A stretch of 64,000 nucleotides of DNA, taken from positions 1 through 64,000 of the forward strand of contig JAYKKM010000217.1 of the NCBI GenBank assembly GCA_035772405.1, read 5' to 3'. Positions within the stretch are counted from its first letter, which is position 1. Each line of letters begins with the position of its first letter. Shown here piece after piece: positions 33,760-43,470 of the stretch. Position numbers and translations under genes: made by a program. Below the pieces are notes generated by a model. The model had not been told where the DNA came from. It did no database searches and saw only the letters and a program-made list of their open reading frames with translations. The stretch is from Chrysogorgia sp. JL179-B06. Taxonomy: Eukaryota > Cnidaria > Anthozoa > Scleralcyonacea > Chrysogorgiidae.

Positions 33760-35470
33760 AGAAAATAGTATCAAGACGAAGAACAGGATACTATTGCGAG
33801 GATAAATTACTTTATGATAACACAGAAACAACATGTGTTCGGTGATATCAAATATAAAATATAAACTAAACTGGTAAAGCATCACTTGGATTGGTAGCCG
33901 GCGAAAATTAATGGTTATAAATTGTAAATAATAATGAGAACGACAACCACAGTATGCTCGTGCTCGCCGCAAAAACGAAGAGAAGACTCAGCTAAGAAAA
34001 CAGATGGGCTTCCTTATTGCATATAAACAAGAGAATATGCCACAAAGCCAAAATATAAACGTGCGCACGGATATGTATGGCACGGGATTTATAATATTAT
34101 AATAGTGTAAACAAGCGGAGTCAAACAGGACGCGGGCTGAAGACTATAAGGAATAATAATATATATATATATATATATATAGATAACGATTTAAACGAGG
34201 AGTCTACTGGCCAAACACGGGCTAGAGACTATAGGTACACAAATACTGGGAAACCTAATCGAAAGAAAGTATTCGACTGGTTTGGTACTTCGCCTGTCAA
34301 GCAGCTAAAGTCTTCCCACTGGAAGTCAAACGGACAAACAAAACGAAACAAACGAGTTACGCTAAGATGTCGCGCTTTCCAGGCAGCCGAGCCTCTAAGC
34401 CTATGCTGCTATGGACGGATTTACGGACGGCGTTTCCCTTTTTGCCACCAACTGGTCCCCTTCTTCGGAGGAGGAGGACCCCGTTTTGTCTTGATCCATT
34501 TCATCTTCAATTCCGCTGCATTCAGATGGCATAAGGACATGATCCGCCTCTTCATTTGCGCCTGTCTCTTTGTCTTATCACATATGTGGAATGGATGGAG
34601 CTCAGCAAGAAACCCCAAAGAGCTTGTAGATAATAAGTACAGGCCAGTATAACTATTCTATTTTCTAATCTATTATATATTATACCTAGGGCTTTTCCAC
34701 CTAGAGTAGAGTACTACTACTAGACTGCTAAGTCTAAAGAGACCAGAAGAGAAATGTTCGATTGGTCTAATTTCAATCTCCGATTTTTTTATTAGCCCAC
34801 ATCTTAACTGCCTTGTCAAAGGGGAACTCTCCTATGCTTGGCCCCTCGATGACTAACCGCATGAGTCCATCTAAGGTCGGTTGGCTCATTCTATTGCGAA
34901 GATATGTTTTAATTATTTTCATTTGGGAGAAATCCCTTTCGCAATCTGCAGTATGAGGTGGAACGACTCTATAACATGCAGCCAAAGACGTGATGATTGG
35001 GAACACCCCGCGTAAACCCGCATCGGAACAAAGCTTTTCAAGGATTTCTGTTGCTGTTGCTGTTTTGCCATTTACCATCTTCAGGTGATCATCAAAGTAT
35101 TGTTTGAAAACGGCCCACTCCACAAGAGCATCTTCTACTGGGTATCCCCCAAATCTTTCAATTAACACTTTCACATGATCGTCTCCATAGTTCGTATCAT
35201 CATCTTCTAATCCTTCGCCAATTCTTAGCATCTCCGGTTCGAATATGCTGAATGCTTCAAACACACCACTGTCAACAAATCGGTCGTTAATGTTCGCAAC
35301 TAATTTATCCAGGAATGGGCCCTTTACATCTTTTACGAGCCGGGCTTTTGATTCCACTCTGCTTGAGCTATCCTGCCTCATACCTCTTTGATATTTTATT
35401 TCAATACCGGATTCTTCCAGGTTTTTGTATGATGATGCTGTGAAATGATGGGACTGGGTACAAGAAACTA
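33760..35470 (-). mobile_element. hAT-type DNA transposon, copy B
   Basis: Shares the subterminal palindrome (AATAGTATC ... GATACTATT, about 33764-33796), the AT microsatellite and the transposase C-terminus with copy A, and extends further into the transposase. The right end is uncertain, somewhere beyond about 35400. It lies immediately 5' of RLE-LINE copy 1. Confidence 0.6.
34773..35381 (-). CDS. hAT transposase C-terminal half, copy B
   Basis: A 202-codon frame without stops. MRQDSSSRVESKARLVKDVK and LDKLVANINDRFVDSGVFEA lead into the dimerisation domain with AACYRVVPPHTADCERDF and IIKTYLRNRMSQPTLDGLM. The frame is shared with copy A but has about 50 more N-terminal codons. The start is probably not the true protein start, since hAT transposases are usually 600 or more residues. 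The BED finger and the DDE catalytic part are not seen. Confidence 0.75.
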   Translation of the reverse strand: MRQDSSSRVESKARLVKDVKGPFLDKLVANINDRFVDSGVFEAFSIFEPEMLRIGEGLEDDDTNYGDDHVKVLIERFGGYPVEDALVEWAVFKQYFDDHLKMVNGKTATATEILEKLCSDAGLRGVFPIITSLAACYRVVPPHTADCERDFSQMKIIKTYLRNRMSQPTLDGLMRLVIEGPSIGEFPFDKAVKMWANKKIGD

Positions 35471-35945
35471 ATTAGGTATGGTAAGGTTATATAGATAATA
35501 CAAAGTAAGTGCCAGGTGGCGATACATCTAGGAAGATAAGACTAAAGAATTACAGAGATATAAAGTTACGAAATAATAAAATATGTTTACATGTCTGTGC
35601 CAGAAGTGGATAATTATTTAGTTATCCACTGTGTAGTTAAGAATATGAAAATGAACAGTGCTAGGATGTAAATTTAAAATAGATAGTGCTTCTTCGGCAA
35701 GGTCAACGATAGCAAGTTCAATATTACTAGAGAATAGTTTATAATCAGAAAGGTTTGTAAAAATATTGTTCGGAATAGACTGTTCGGAGGGTTTATAAGC
35801 AGCGAAGTCTTTAGCAGAATTAAATAGGACTTCTTTGTCAATGAGAGTTTCAGCAGAGATGACGGAGAGGAAATTATCGAGAGGATTTCGGTTTAGATTA
35901 GAACATTCAAGAAGGTGGTAGTGAACAAGGTCGGAAGCATTTGAG
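35471..35945 (-). mobile_element. Unassigned repeat, possible LINE 3' end, breaking the U1-5S spacer
   Basis: The minus-strand frame from 35945 to 35618 reads LVHYHLLECSNLNRNPLDNF and FNSAKDFAAYK, resembling the zinc-binding C-terminus of an APE LINE. The spacer homologous to 43.6-44.0 kb stops sharply at 35945. Near 35505 the motif GTAAGTGCCAGGTGGC recurs, also found at 37752. Confidence 0.4.
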
Positions 35946-36083
35946 AAAGGATGTGATGGATTCTGTTTGACGCAGGCATTTGTTGTTCGGTTCAACTGCC
36001 TGTCGCTCGAATGTTGATTAGGCGGCACTGTGAACTTCACGTAATTGGTTGGATTTGGTCTGAATGATTTGTTTTGGGAATGA
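35946..36083 (-). other. Truncated U1-to-5S spacer, array copy 2
   Basis: Matches the first 140 bp of the spacer after U1 in the other units, including the 3'-box-like AAAACAAATCATTCAGA. The remainder and the 5S gene are missing from this unit. Confidence 0.75.
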
Positions 36084-36230
36084 AGAGGACGAGCGCAAAC
36101 GCAGGTCCCCACTACCAGAAATTATACGCTCGAGTTGCCCGCAGGAGTCAACCCAGTCGAAGTGCAATGAGAGGGCCTCATACTGAGAAGACTCCCTATG
36201 TGATCAGAGTGCCTCTCGCATCAGGTAAGT
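36084..36230 (-). pseudogene. U1 snRNA pseudogene, array copy 2
   Basis: The reverse complement has the 5' end ACTTACCTGATGCGAG, the U1-70K loop region with TGATCACATAGGG, ATTGCACTTCGACTG, the Sm site AATTTCTGG and the 3' stem. About 17 nt covering one arm of stem-loop III (the CAAATATGGG region of copy 1) are missing. A retroelement 3' end of a different family abuts its first nucleotides. Confidence 0.85.
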
Positions 36231-36320
36231 TTTTTTATATTGATTACTGGGTGTCTAGGGCTCTGAGGGCCCAGAGTGCATGGACTACCCAGGTCCTCTT
36301 TTTTATTTGAAATCTAGTTA
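36231..36320 (-). mobile_element. 3' end of a second U1-inserted retroelement family
   Basis: Directly upstream of U1 copy 2, at the same junction used by the Tx1-like LINE. The sequence differs: a T-rich run, then a stem-loop formed by CTGGGT/ACCCAG outside and GCTCTG/CAGAG inside (36249-36292). The lack of the AGAATATTC hairpin shows it is not the common family. How far it extends to the right is unclear. Confidence 0.5.
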
Positions 36321-36330
36321 AAACAATTAA

Positions 36331-36391
36331 CATGTATACCTAAGGGACCTAATGTATACCTAAGGGACCTAATGTATACCTAAGGGACCTA
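36331..36391. repeat. Three 20-bp tandem repeats
   Basis: The unit AATGTATACCTAAGGGACCT occurs three times in a row (the first begins ACATG). Confidence 0.9.
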
Positions 36392-37059
36392 TTACTTTTG
36401 GCCCCTAAACTGAGACAATGAAGATATACTAAAACTAGAATAGCGCTCCGTAGAGATGACGTCATCAAGTATCGATGTTTGTCCGCTTTTACCCATAATT
36501 ATTGCGGCCATAACAAAAGAAATAGCTCATTTGCAATCATTTGTGAGTCAAATTTGGTTTGTTTGTCTGCTTTTTGAGCTATTAATAGCAGCCAGACTAT
36601 ACGCTATTGCAATAGTGTAAACCAAGCTAAAAGGACTACAAAGGTCCTTAACTAGGTAAAAACACTATAAAAACGAACTAAATAATATGTACATGGCTAA
36701 AAGTTTATCTAAAAGTTTATCTAAAAGTTCTAAAACGTGGTACTGTCAACGGGTGAGCCGGCCCGACCATGGTAAACCAGAGGCAATTGCATTGTTTTAG
36801 TATGCGGCCTGCTATATTAGTAAACCAACCCACGAGGAGTATTCTTCTTTCAGACTATTCTGCAACAGGTCGGTGTGTTGGCCAAAGGAATTCCAAAAAA
36901 CTAAACTAAAAAAACACGAAACATACATACAAAATGCGAGCGTACAGGCTCGCAAGAGCAAAATAAAAAACAGTTAACGTGAACAAAAAACCAGCGACCC
37001 GGACGGCGTTGACCAAGCGACGAGGTATTATGCGCGAACAACGGTAAATTACCGCCAGG
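36392..37059. other. Segment without recognised gene, probably part of a U1-inserted element
   Basis: No open frame above 60 codons and no known motif. A short AAAAGTTTATCT triplication lies at about 36696-36726. It is flanked by the U1 junction at 36231 and a MITE at 37060, so it may be the body of the second U1-inserted element or its 5' UTR. Confidence 0.3.
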
Positions 37060-37210
37060 GGGTCATCACCTACCTATACTATCAAGTTTTGTGATTGGTT
37101 GATTAAAACAATAAAACAATAGATCAACCACAAAGAAACCAATGTCCTAACCTAACCACTTTTGTTCCATATAGCCAATTGCAAAACCTGTTTTTGGTAC
37201 GTATTTACTG
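37060..37210. mobile_element. MITE copy 2
   Basis: About 85-90 percent similar by eye to 25627-25772. Flanked by an 8-bp duplication CCGCCAGG (37052-37059 and 37211-37218). Both copies end next to CCAGG. Confidence 0.7.
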
Positions 37211-37315
37211 CCGCCAGGTCATGTAATACCAGGAAGGGCCCCAAGAGCAGTGTTAAAGGTTAGCAACCTAAGCATGGATCCACCACTCGCTGGGCCAGAA
37301 AACGATACTACCCGA
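37211..37315 (-). mobile_element. 5' end of a U1-inserted LINE
   Basis: Directly follows the first 18 nt of U1 (37316-37333) on the minus strand and carries the AGCATGGATCC box at 37271. It is the 5' UTR start of a Tx1-like copy that was cut by the MITE. It resembles the 5' end of the U2-inserted element at 43.25 kb (both have AGCATGGATCCACC). Confidence 0.6.
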
Positions 37316-37333
37316 CTCGCGTTAGGTAAGTAT
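37316..37333 (-). pseudogene. First 18 nt of U1 snRNA, split by LINE insertion
   Basis: Minus strand ATACTTACCTAACGCGAG, with one change (G to A) in the conserved ACCUG. The native upstream promoter region is still attached (37334-37674). The LINE begins right after. Confidence 0.85.
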
Positions 37334-37677
37334 GAGTTTCCCAGTGACGGCTGTTTGAATTTGATTGGTTAATATGATTATCATGCATGTGGGCAAACGG
37401 TGAATTCTAGCGTGGAGATGTTGTTGGTGAAAGCTGTATGTTATGGTGGTGCTGGACTTGCTGATTCTACGCGATTGCGATGTGGTTATTCTTAAAGCTA
37501 CTTACTTTGTGGTAGTCGGTCGTAGAATCCACCCCGAACTGTCGATTGTTGGTTATATGTTTGTTGTGGATTTGCATCGGTACTTATATGTTCGAGTTTG
37601 GTGTTGGAAGGAATAAGAAATATGAATCAGTGGAATAATTTCGTTATTTTGTTGTTGTTTTATTTTCATTGTGATGT
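37334..37677 (-). promoter_or_regulatory. U2-to-U1 spacer with U1 promoter (PSE-like)
   Basis: Homologous to 52503-52846. On the minus strand, TTCACCGTTTGCCCACATGC lies about 55-72 bp before the U1 start. Its position and sequence fit a proximal sequence element, the SNAPc site of snRNA genes (vertebrate PSEs also contain CACCGT). No TATA box is seen, as expected for a Pol II snRNA gene. Confidence 0.6.
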
Positions 37678-37736
37678 GTGGCCGTACTCGGAGGTAGTGC
37701 GATACCGAGACAACCCGTGGCCAGGGCGAAGCAAGC
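37678..37736 (-). pseudogene. U2 snRNA 3' fragment, array copy 2
   Basis: The reverse complement GCTTGCTTCGCCCTGGCCAC followed by GGTTGTCTCGGTATCGCACT matches the last 59 nt of the U2 copy at 52847-52905. The 5' two-thirds are missing. It ends sharply against RLE-LINE copy 2. Confidence 0.85.
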
Positions 37737-38072
37737 ATACATATCTACAAGGTAAGTGCCAGGTGGCATTAAAGTTACAGGGAAAGAAAGAAGAGGCTGG
37801 CAAAGAGAAAATTAGGTTGCCTCTATTTCAGGCGGGAGTCTAGAAAGTAGTCATTCTTTTGTGACTGATGAAGAAGGAAAGAACTATAAACTAAATTACT
37901 CATGCAAAGTTCGATTTAATAATAAATTGTTGATCAATTAGTGTTTATGGTTCTACGGCAGCTTGGAGGTCATTGACGGTGTCAATCCCGAGGTGCTGTC
38001 TGTATAAGGCGGTGGAACCTTGGATTACGTCAGTGCAACAGAATTTGCAGAAGAGCTTCTTGTAAAATCTTG

Positions 38073-38609
38073 TCATTCCAAGCTTTCGAACGACGATTTC
38101 GTTGGGCGGATGCCAGGTTCCAAGGGGCCGAACTGAGCACTCTTTCCAAGGGTAAGAAAATGTTGTTTGAGAGGCTCGTATTTTGTCAGTTTCCGTTGGC
38201 CAGCTTCGTTGAAGGCATCAGAGTTGTTTTCGAAGGGACAGGTGACGTCTATAATTGTGACTTTGTGGTCTTCTTCGATAACGATGTCCGGGCGGAGGCG
38301 GATGTGTGATTCTGGGACACAGCAGTCGGTGGTGATAGTTCCAAAACGGCGGCGTTTGTAAGGCGTTCTATGATATGCAGAACCGTTGGCGTAGAGGTCT
38401 TCGGCGAGGGTTCGGGCCACCTTACCCTGGTCAGGAAGGTCCATCAGGTCATTGGCGTGACCGTTTTGTATTGATGCATGTAGGTATCTGCAGGCTTTGA
38501 CGGGGGGGACAGCCTCATTGTCGGCGTCTTCAATGGTGGCGGGGACCAGCTTCCTTAAAGGTAATGCCAAGGCATTTGGTTGCCAGGAGGGACTCGTTGA
38601 TCTTGTCAA
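38073..38609 (-). pseudogene. Restriction-like endonuclease domain, RLE-LINE copy 2
   Basis: This 178-codon frame includes LRPDIVIEEDHKVTIIDVTC with PFENN, then QRKLTKYEPLKQHF. The PD...D...K-x-x-KY arrangement is the restriction-like nuclease core used for target nicking. The C-terminal stop at 38073 is probably close to natural. Upstream, the cysteine-rich knuckle lies in another frame or is lost. Confidence 0.75.
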
Positions 38610-39816
38610 GGTCGTTAACTAGGGGCTGTACCAAATTCTCCACGTTGTCGAAGTTGTGGATAACTCCTATAGGTACCTCAAGGTACCTATAGTGATCCTC
38701 CTCATCCAGGATTGGCATGGGGTGGCCCTGGACCGTGCATTCATACATCTCGATTTTTCGGGTACAGCTCTTTTCTATTGGAGTTGGTGAAGGAGAGGGA
38801 GGCTGACTTGTCCGGGCGGAAGGAAAGGCAGATGGTGTTGGCTGCTTCAGACACAGCATTGAGGACTTTCTGCAGTCGGGCTCGGTGTCGGGAGATTATT
38901 ACGAGGTCGTCGGCGTAGGCTAGGACTGACATCGGTCGTTGGTGGTGGAGTGTTGGGCCAATGGCTTCAGCGGTGGCTTTGGCGTGGCGGAGAATCAGTT
39001 CTATGGAGAGGTTAAACAGGATGGGGCTGAGGAGACAGCGCCTTGTTTAATGCCAGCCAAGATTGGGATAGGGTCAGTTAGTTCATCTCCAGTGCGGACT
39101 TGGGTGAATGAGTTGGTATACATGTTGGAGATGAATTGAACGAGGTCCGGTGGTGCGCCAATGTGGGTGAGGGTGGTGGTAAGAGCTTTGTGGGGGATGC
39201 TTCCAAAGGCGTTTCGCAGGTCTAACCAGGCCCATAAGACGTTCTTCTGGTTTCTTCGGGCATCTCCAACGAGGGATTGGAGCAGGAATGAATGCTTGTA
39301 GCACCCCTCAAAGGGGCGGTCGCTCTTCTGCTCTTGGGAGAGAATGTCATTGGAAATGGCCCACCGCGTCATTTGTTTGGCAAGGACTCCCATGAGAACC
39401 TTGTAAATACAGGACATGAGCGCGATGGGTCGAAGGGTCATCGGTAGCCTCTTTTTTGTGGATCAACACTAATGGCGGATTTCCAGGCGTCGAGGACGTC
39501 GCGATGGGCATGCAGTGTTGGTAGATGAGTGTCAAGATCTCTCGCAGCCCGGGTCGATGGATTTCAGATGCCGATATTCGATGCGATCTGGACCCAGGGA
39601 GGTGTTTGCGCATGAGCGGATCTTGACTTTAATTTCTTCAGGACCGGGGGCCGTGGAAGAGGCTATCGTCGGGTAGAGCGGTGGGGACGTGAGCGCTTGT
39701 TGCAGGGCAGCGGTGTCACATGGCTTGCGGGCAAAGACTTGGGTGAAGAAGTCTGCAGCATTCTGCTTCATTCCACTGTAGAACGGGTTGTCTGGTTTAA
39801 GGATCTTTCGTGCCAC
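38530..39816 (-). pseudogene. Reverse transcriptase, RLE-LINE copy 2
   Basis: Frames 39816-39532 (SSTAPGPEEIK), 39441-39001 (RPIALMSCIYKVLMGVLAKQ, CEGCYKH-equivalent FEGCYKH, motif A WAWLDLRNAFGSIPH, motif B start AGIKQG), 38932-38741 (motif C LAYADDLVIISRH) and 38859-38530 cover the RT. At least three frameshifts and a duplication near 39600-39660 break it. Unlike copy 1, motif A is present. Confidence 0.75.
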
Positions 39817-40290
39817 ACGCAGAAACGAGTTCTTATAAAAGAGTTGAATGCGTCGGGCTTCAGCTCTGTCAAAGCGTGGGCGGAAGTGGCCATGTGGACG
39901 GTCAGGTCGGCCGGAGGTCTGGTGGGGTTCTGATGGGATGAGGTTAGTGCCAATTCGCGGCCACGTTCGGCGAACTCCAGACAGAGGTCAGAGAACGCTT
40001 CCCACGGCAGCTCTTGATTGAACTGGGCCACCCAGTGGTCACGGAACTCTTTTCGAAAGGCGGTATTATTCGTACCGTCGGTGGTCGCTTGGGTACCTAT
40101 GTTATGTCAGGTTTGTCTCGGGCGGAAGACGCGGCTCGCGGTTGTGACGCTGCAGAGGAGGGATCTGGGGCGAGGGGCCAAAGTAATCGCTAGCTCGAGG
40201 ATGGTGAGTGGAAGGTCGCAGGAGCGGAGGTTGAGGGGTAGGTGAATCGGCACGGTCATCGGGTGACAGCGTGGGGTATGTTGGAGAAGC

Positions 40291-40704
40291 TCACGGATGT
40301 ATTGGGAAGGTGGAGGTGACGCTGGAATGGCATCCAGGTGGAAAATACCATGGTGGGAGGCGAAACCGGGTGGAGATGTATTGGGAACTGGGAGAAGGGA
40401 GTCGGGTTTCCCAGACGGATCGGGCCGGTATGTAGGACGAAACTTTCACTAACTTCGCAATTTTGCTCTGTGCCTGATGGGGAGGCAGGTTGGAAGGTGA
40501 AGTTGGAGTCAGGGGTGATGTGGAGGAGAGTTCAGGCACCAGTGGGAGGTCGAGGATGGTCGGGACAACTTCGACAGGCATCCGGCCACCTCCGGAAGTG
40601 CTCAGACTATGGAATGGGCCAAGGAGAGGATAAATCAGTCGTGGACTCGAATACTGTTCAACAATGCGTACCGGGGAAGGATGAGAAGATGAAGATCTCA
40701 ACAC
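40291..40704 (-). pseudogene. Proline-rich region, RLE-LINE copy 2
   Basis: 137 codons rich in Pro and Ser with no recognised domain. Its position between the zinc fingers and the RT equals that of the proline-rich region in copy 1. Confidence 0.45.
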
Positions 40705-40869
40705 GCGACGTCTGGGAGGGCGACTATTAAGACTAGGAGTAGCGCTGCAGGATAAGGAATCCGGTTGGGAATCTTCAGATATCTTGAGAGAGGAGTAATG
40801 GCTGACATGATCGCAGACGAATTAGGGCTAGGCGGGGCAAATTTGGAGGCTTTCTTCTTTGAAATGTTA

Positions 40870-41199
40870 TGGTCGCAACTACATGCATGATGACAGATCT
40901 GGTGCAGGGAAGATTTTTATTGCAAACTGAGCAATGACCAGTGGCCAGAAGAACCGTGTTGGGGTGGACATTTTTAAAATGATGCTTGAAACCAGGAAAA
41001 CCGGCAATAATGTTGTTACATATACAGCATTGAAATTTCTTCCCCTGCGGATATCAGCGAACAACCGATACAGATTTAACCGAAAGATCATAGGAAGATG
41101 CTTAGCACTGTGAACAGCCAAACCACCTTGAGAAGACATCGAGTACGAGCACTTGCGGCACTTGAACTGATGACAGCGAGAGTTAGTTAATAGTTCCAT
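40870..41199 (-). pseudogene. C2H2 zinc fingers at the N-terminus of RLE-LINE copy 2
   Basis: The first frame has FKCRKCSYSMSSQGGLAVH with SAKH, a classical CX2C-12-HX3-4H finger. After a frameshift near 41045, FQCCICNNIIAGFPGFKHHF with KNVH and then CSVCNKNLPCTRSVIMH follow. Multiple N-terminal fingers are typical of RLE LINEs and bind the target DNA, so they could contribute to U2 recognition. Confidence 0.7.
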
Positions 41200-41210
41200 A
41201 ATTAGACGTG

Positions 41211-41939
41211 ACAGATAGGGGAAACCCCAAACATACTACAAGTTTAAAAACAATGTAAATTCGAACCAAACACGATAAAAGTTAAATCAAAATGCAAAGA
41301 AAGACAAAGCGACGTTCATTCGTTCGGTGATAAGCCACGACAGATAATATAATCTTATCCGGAAGTCACGCATAGAAAACCAGAATAAATGAAAGCAAGC
41401 ATGACCAGGTAGAAGCAAATCATACCAGGATAGAGGATAGCCAGGCGGTTATAACAACAAAAAGAACGAGACAGGAGAGTAAAAATCCGGAGATACTGTC
41501 AGTTGTTGTTGTCAGATTGTTGTTGCCATGATATGAGAAGCTTGAATAACAAGCACGGCAAAACCAACCGTCAAAATACAAAATGATGAATAATTCAAAT
41601 TTAACTTGGCTAACAAACTTGAAACTTGGAGGACAGTAGGTAACAATAAATCCAAGAACAACTATAGAGTATGGAATGGCAAATAGGACCAACGGCAGAG
41701 AAAATCCAATATTACAAAAGGACAGCCAACAGCCGAGGCGCATAATTCACAATGCGGGTGAGCGAGAGGAATAATTCTACCACTGCGGGTGGAGACAACA
41801 TAAGGGAACGGTGTGAGAGACAAGTGAGCATAGTGGAGTGGATCGTAGAACGATCCCGCATGCCAGGGTCCAAAGAGGAGCACACAACAGGTTCCAAGGG
41901 GGCAACAGAGCGCACAACCTCAGTTGTTCCAACATTCTC
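41211..41939. other. Junction segment between two LINEs, no clear gene
   Basis: A 107-codon minus frame (41420-41743) is hydrophobic but not recognised. It may be the 5' UTR of the RLE LINE or the internal part of the Keno-like element. I see no terminus. Confidence 0.3.
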
Positions 41940-43324
41940 AACCACGGGGGGTCCGGGCAAGATTCACCCAACACCACAACAGGGGCAGGAGATGGGACCC
42001 CAAACGAGGGGGCAGGCGATGGCGCGGAGAACGAGCGCGAACTCTGGTAGCTGGACCTGGGTGCCCTTTTACAAGAACAGCTGAAGCTCTAAGGGCGGCC
42101 AGGGGTCGTTTGACGTCGGCGTCATCGGCCTCCTTGTTGTCATTGCCCATGGCAGCCAAACCTGCAAAGGAGTTGGTCATGGCAATGGGATCAATTGATG
42201 GTAATTCGTTTTTCGGCGGGGGACAACAGTCCAACCATCTGCCCGGGGGAAGGGGACGGAGGGAGGGGTAAGTTAACCGCTGGGGCAGGAGACTCATCGT
42301 CGGATGACATCTCGAGATCCCGTGCCAAGGAGAGATCAAGAGCGATCTCCGCCTCAATCTTCTTGTTAAAGGCAAGAGAGCGAGCCACGGCCGCAGAAAA
42401 AAGCGGCAGCGGTGCGTGTGTATCTGGCGCCAAATTGGCGCCCCTAGTACTACCCTCTTGAGTAGAGGGAGGTGCAACCAGGTGTTCCGTCATGGCACCC
42501 GGGCGATCTGGACAAGAGTTGGATTCGTGGCCCTGTCGGCCGCACCGAAAACACGTGCGGGTTTGGCCGTGGCAAAAAATGTTGCAGGGAAAACCCTGCA
42601 CATGAATATGAGGGGGCCGCCGAATGTCCATAAGGCATGTCGAATGGCAGATCGTAATCCCACATGAGTATTGGAGCTTAAACACTTCGCCATACGAGAT
42701 AACGTAGTAGCCGGGCGATGGGGACCCATTTCTTCCATCATTTCTTGGAAGAAATGGGCGTTAAGACTACCGGATGACCACGGCAGGACAGCCCAGTATG
42801 TAGGAAGTCCTCCAGCCTATTGCCAACAAAAAGGTCTACACACTCGAAAGTTGCTAGATAATCAGCAGGGAACTGTTTTTTTCAAATTCTCTGCCAATTC
42901 GCAGAACGTGACACGCGGTTTATTTAACAAAGAAAGCGATGGGAATACCCCAGTCGCCTTCAGGTTCGAATATGGCGTTGCCATATTGCAGACCGGACAC
43001 ACAAGAAAAATAAATAAATAACTCACGAACCAAACCAAACCATTGAGACCCGAAACGGGAAACAAAGGCACACACCCCCTACCGAAAGGAAAACCAAATG
43101 ACGGCCAACACACGAGAGGCGCAGGATATACTCCCATGGAACTTGGGAATAGGTATGTGCCGACCAAGCGCCCAAACCACTTGTCTGAACAGCCAAGCGT
43201 TGATACAACTCGTAGATGACTGTGTGGGTGTTACTGGGCTAGCAGCGCCAGAGCATGGATCCACCCACAGCAGTCCGAACAATCTCGAAGAACTCGAAGT
43301 CGACTCACGAACACCACGGTATCG
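41940..43324 (-). mobile_element. Keno-like LINE inserted in U2 (5' UTR and ORF1 retained)
   Basis: The minus strand starts directly after U2 nucleotide 25 (43325). A 5' UTR with AGCATGGATCC at 43252 leads to ORF1, whose CCHC knuckle lies at about 42560. ORF2 is not found. Tx1-group LINEs of the Keno type are known to insert in U2 genes. The shared AGCATGGATC box hints that this element is related to the U1 family. Confidence 0.65.
42191..42685 (-). pseudogene. ORF1 with CCHC knuckle, U2-inserted LINE
   Basis: This 164-codon frame includes ITICHSTCLMDIRRPPHIHV, QGFPCNIFCHGQTRT, CFRCGRQGHESNSCP (canonical CX2CX3GHX4C) and a tail with LPLPPSPSPGQMVG. A block upstream in another frame (42862-43000) reads NKPRVTFCELAENLKK, probably the N-terminus. 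ORF1 binds element RNA. Frame breaks make it a pseudogene. Confidence 0.7.
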
Positions 43325-43349
43325 CTTAGCCAAAAGGCCGAGAAGTGAT
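43325..43349 (-). pseudogene. First 25 nt of U2 snRNA, array copy 3
   Basis: Minus strand ATCACTTCTCGGCCTTTTGG then CTAAG, against U2 ATCGCTTCTCGGCCTTTTGGCTAAG, with one change. U2 is cut after the A-A-G that precedes AUCAAG. Confidence 0.9.
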
Positions 43350-43470
43350 GCCGACCTTTATTTTGAAAGCCTAAAAAACGAAAAACGGTGTCCAAAAACA
43401 AGCGGTTCCGCTGGCCGTCACCTGCCGAGCGCGGGCGCTATTTCAGCGCGTTCAAACCAAAAGGCGGTTG
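43350..43470 (-). promoter_or_regulatory. 5S-to-U2 spacer with U2 PSE-like element
   Basis: On the minus strand GACACCGTTTTTCGTTTTTT lies about 50 bp before the U2 start. It shares CACCGTTT with the U1 PSE-like element. The spacer opposite end contains the 5S terminator TTTT. Same spacer at 53415-53530. Confidence 0.6.

Larger units (their letters stand above)
37737..41210 (-). mobile_element. RLE-type LINE (R2/NeSL/Utopia-like), copy 2
   Basis: Minus-strand order: C2H2 fingers (41199 to about 40870), proline-rich region (40704-40291), RT (about 39816-38740), CCHC-like region, RLE endonuclease (38609-38073) and 3' UTR to about 37737. The U2 fragment follows immediately at its 3' end. The 5' limit is uncertain. 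It belongs to the same lineage as copy 1 but with different UTRs, so two related subfamilies are present. Confidence 0.7.
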
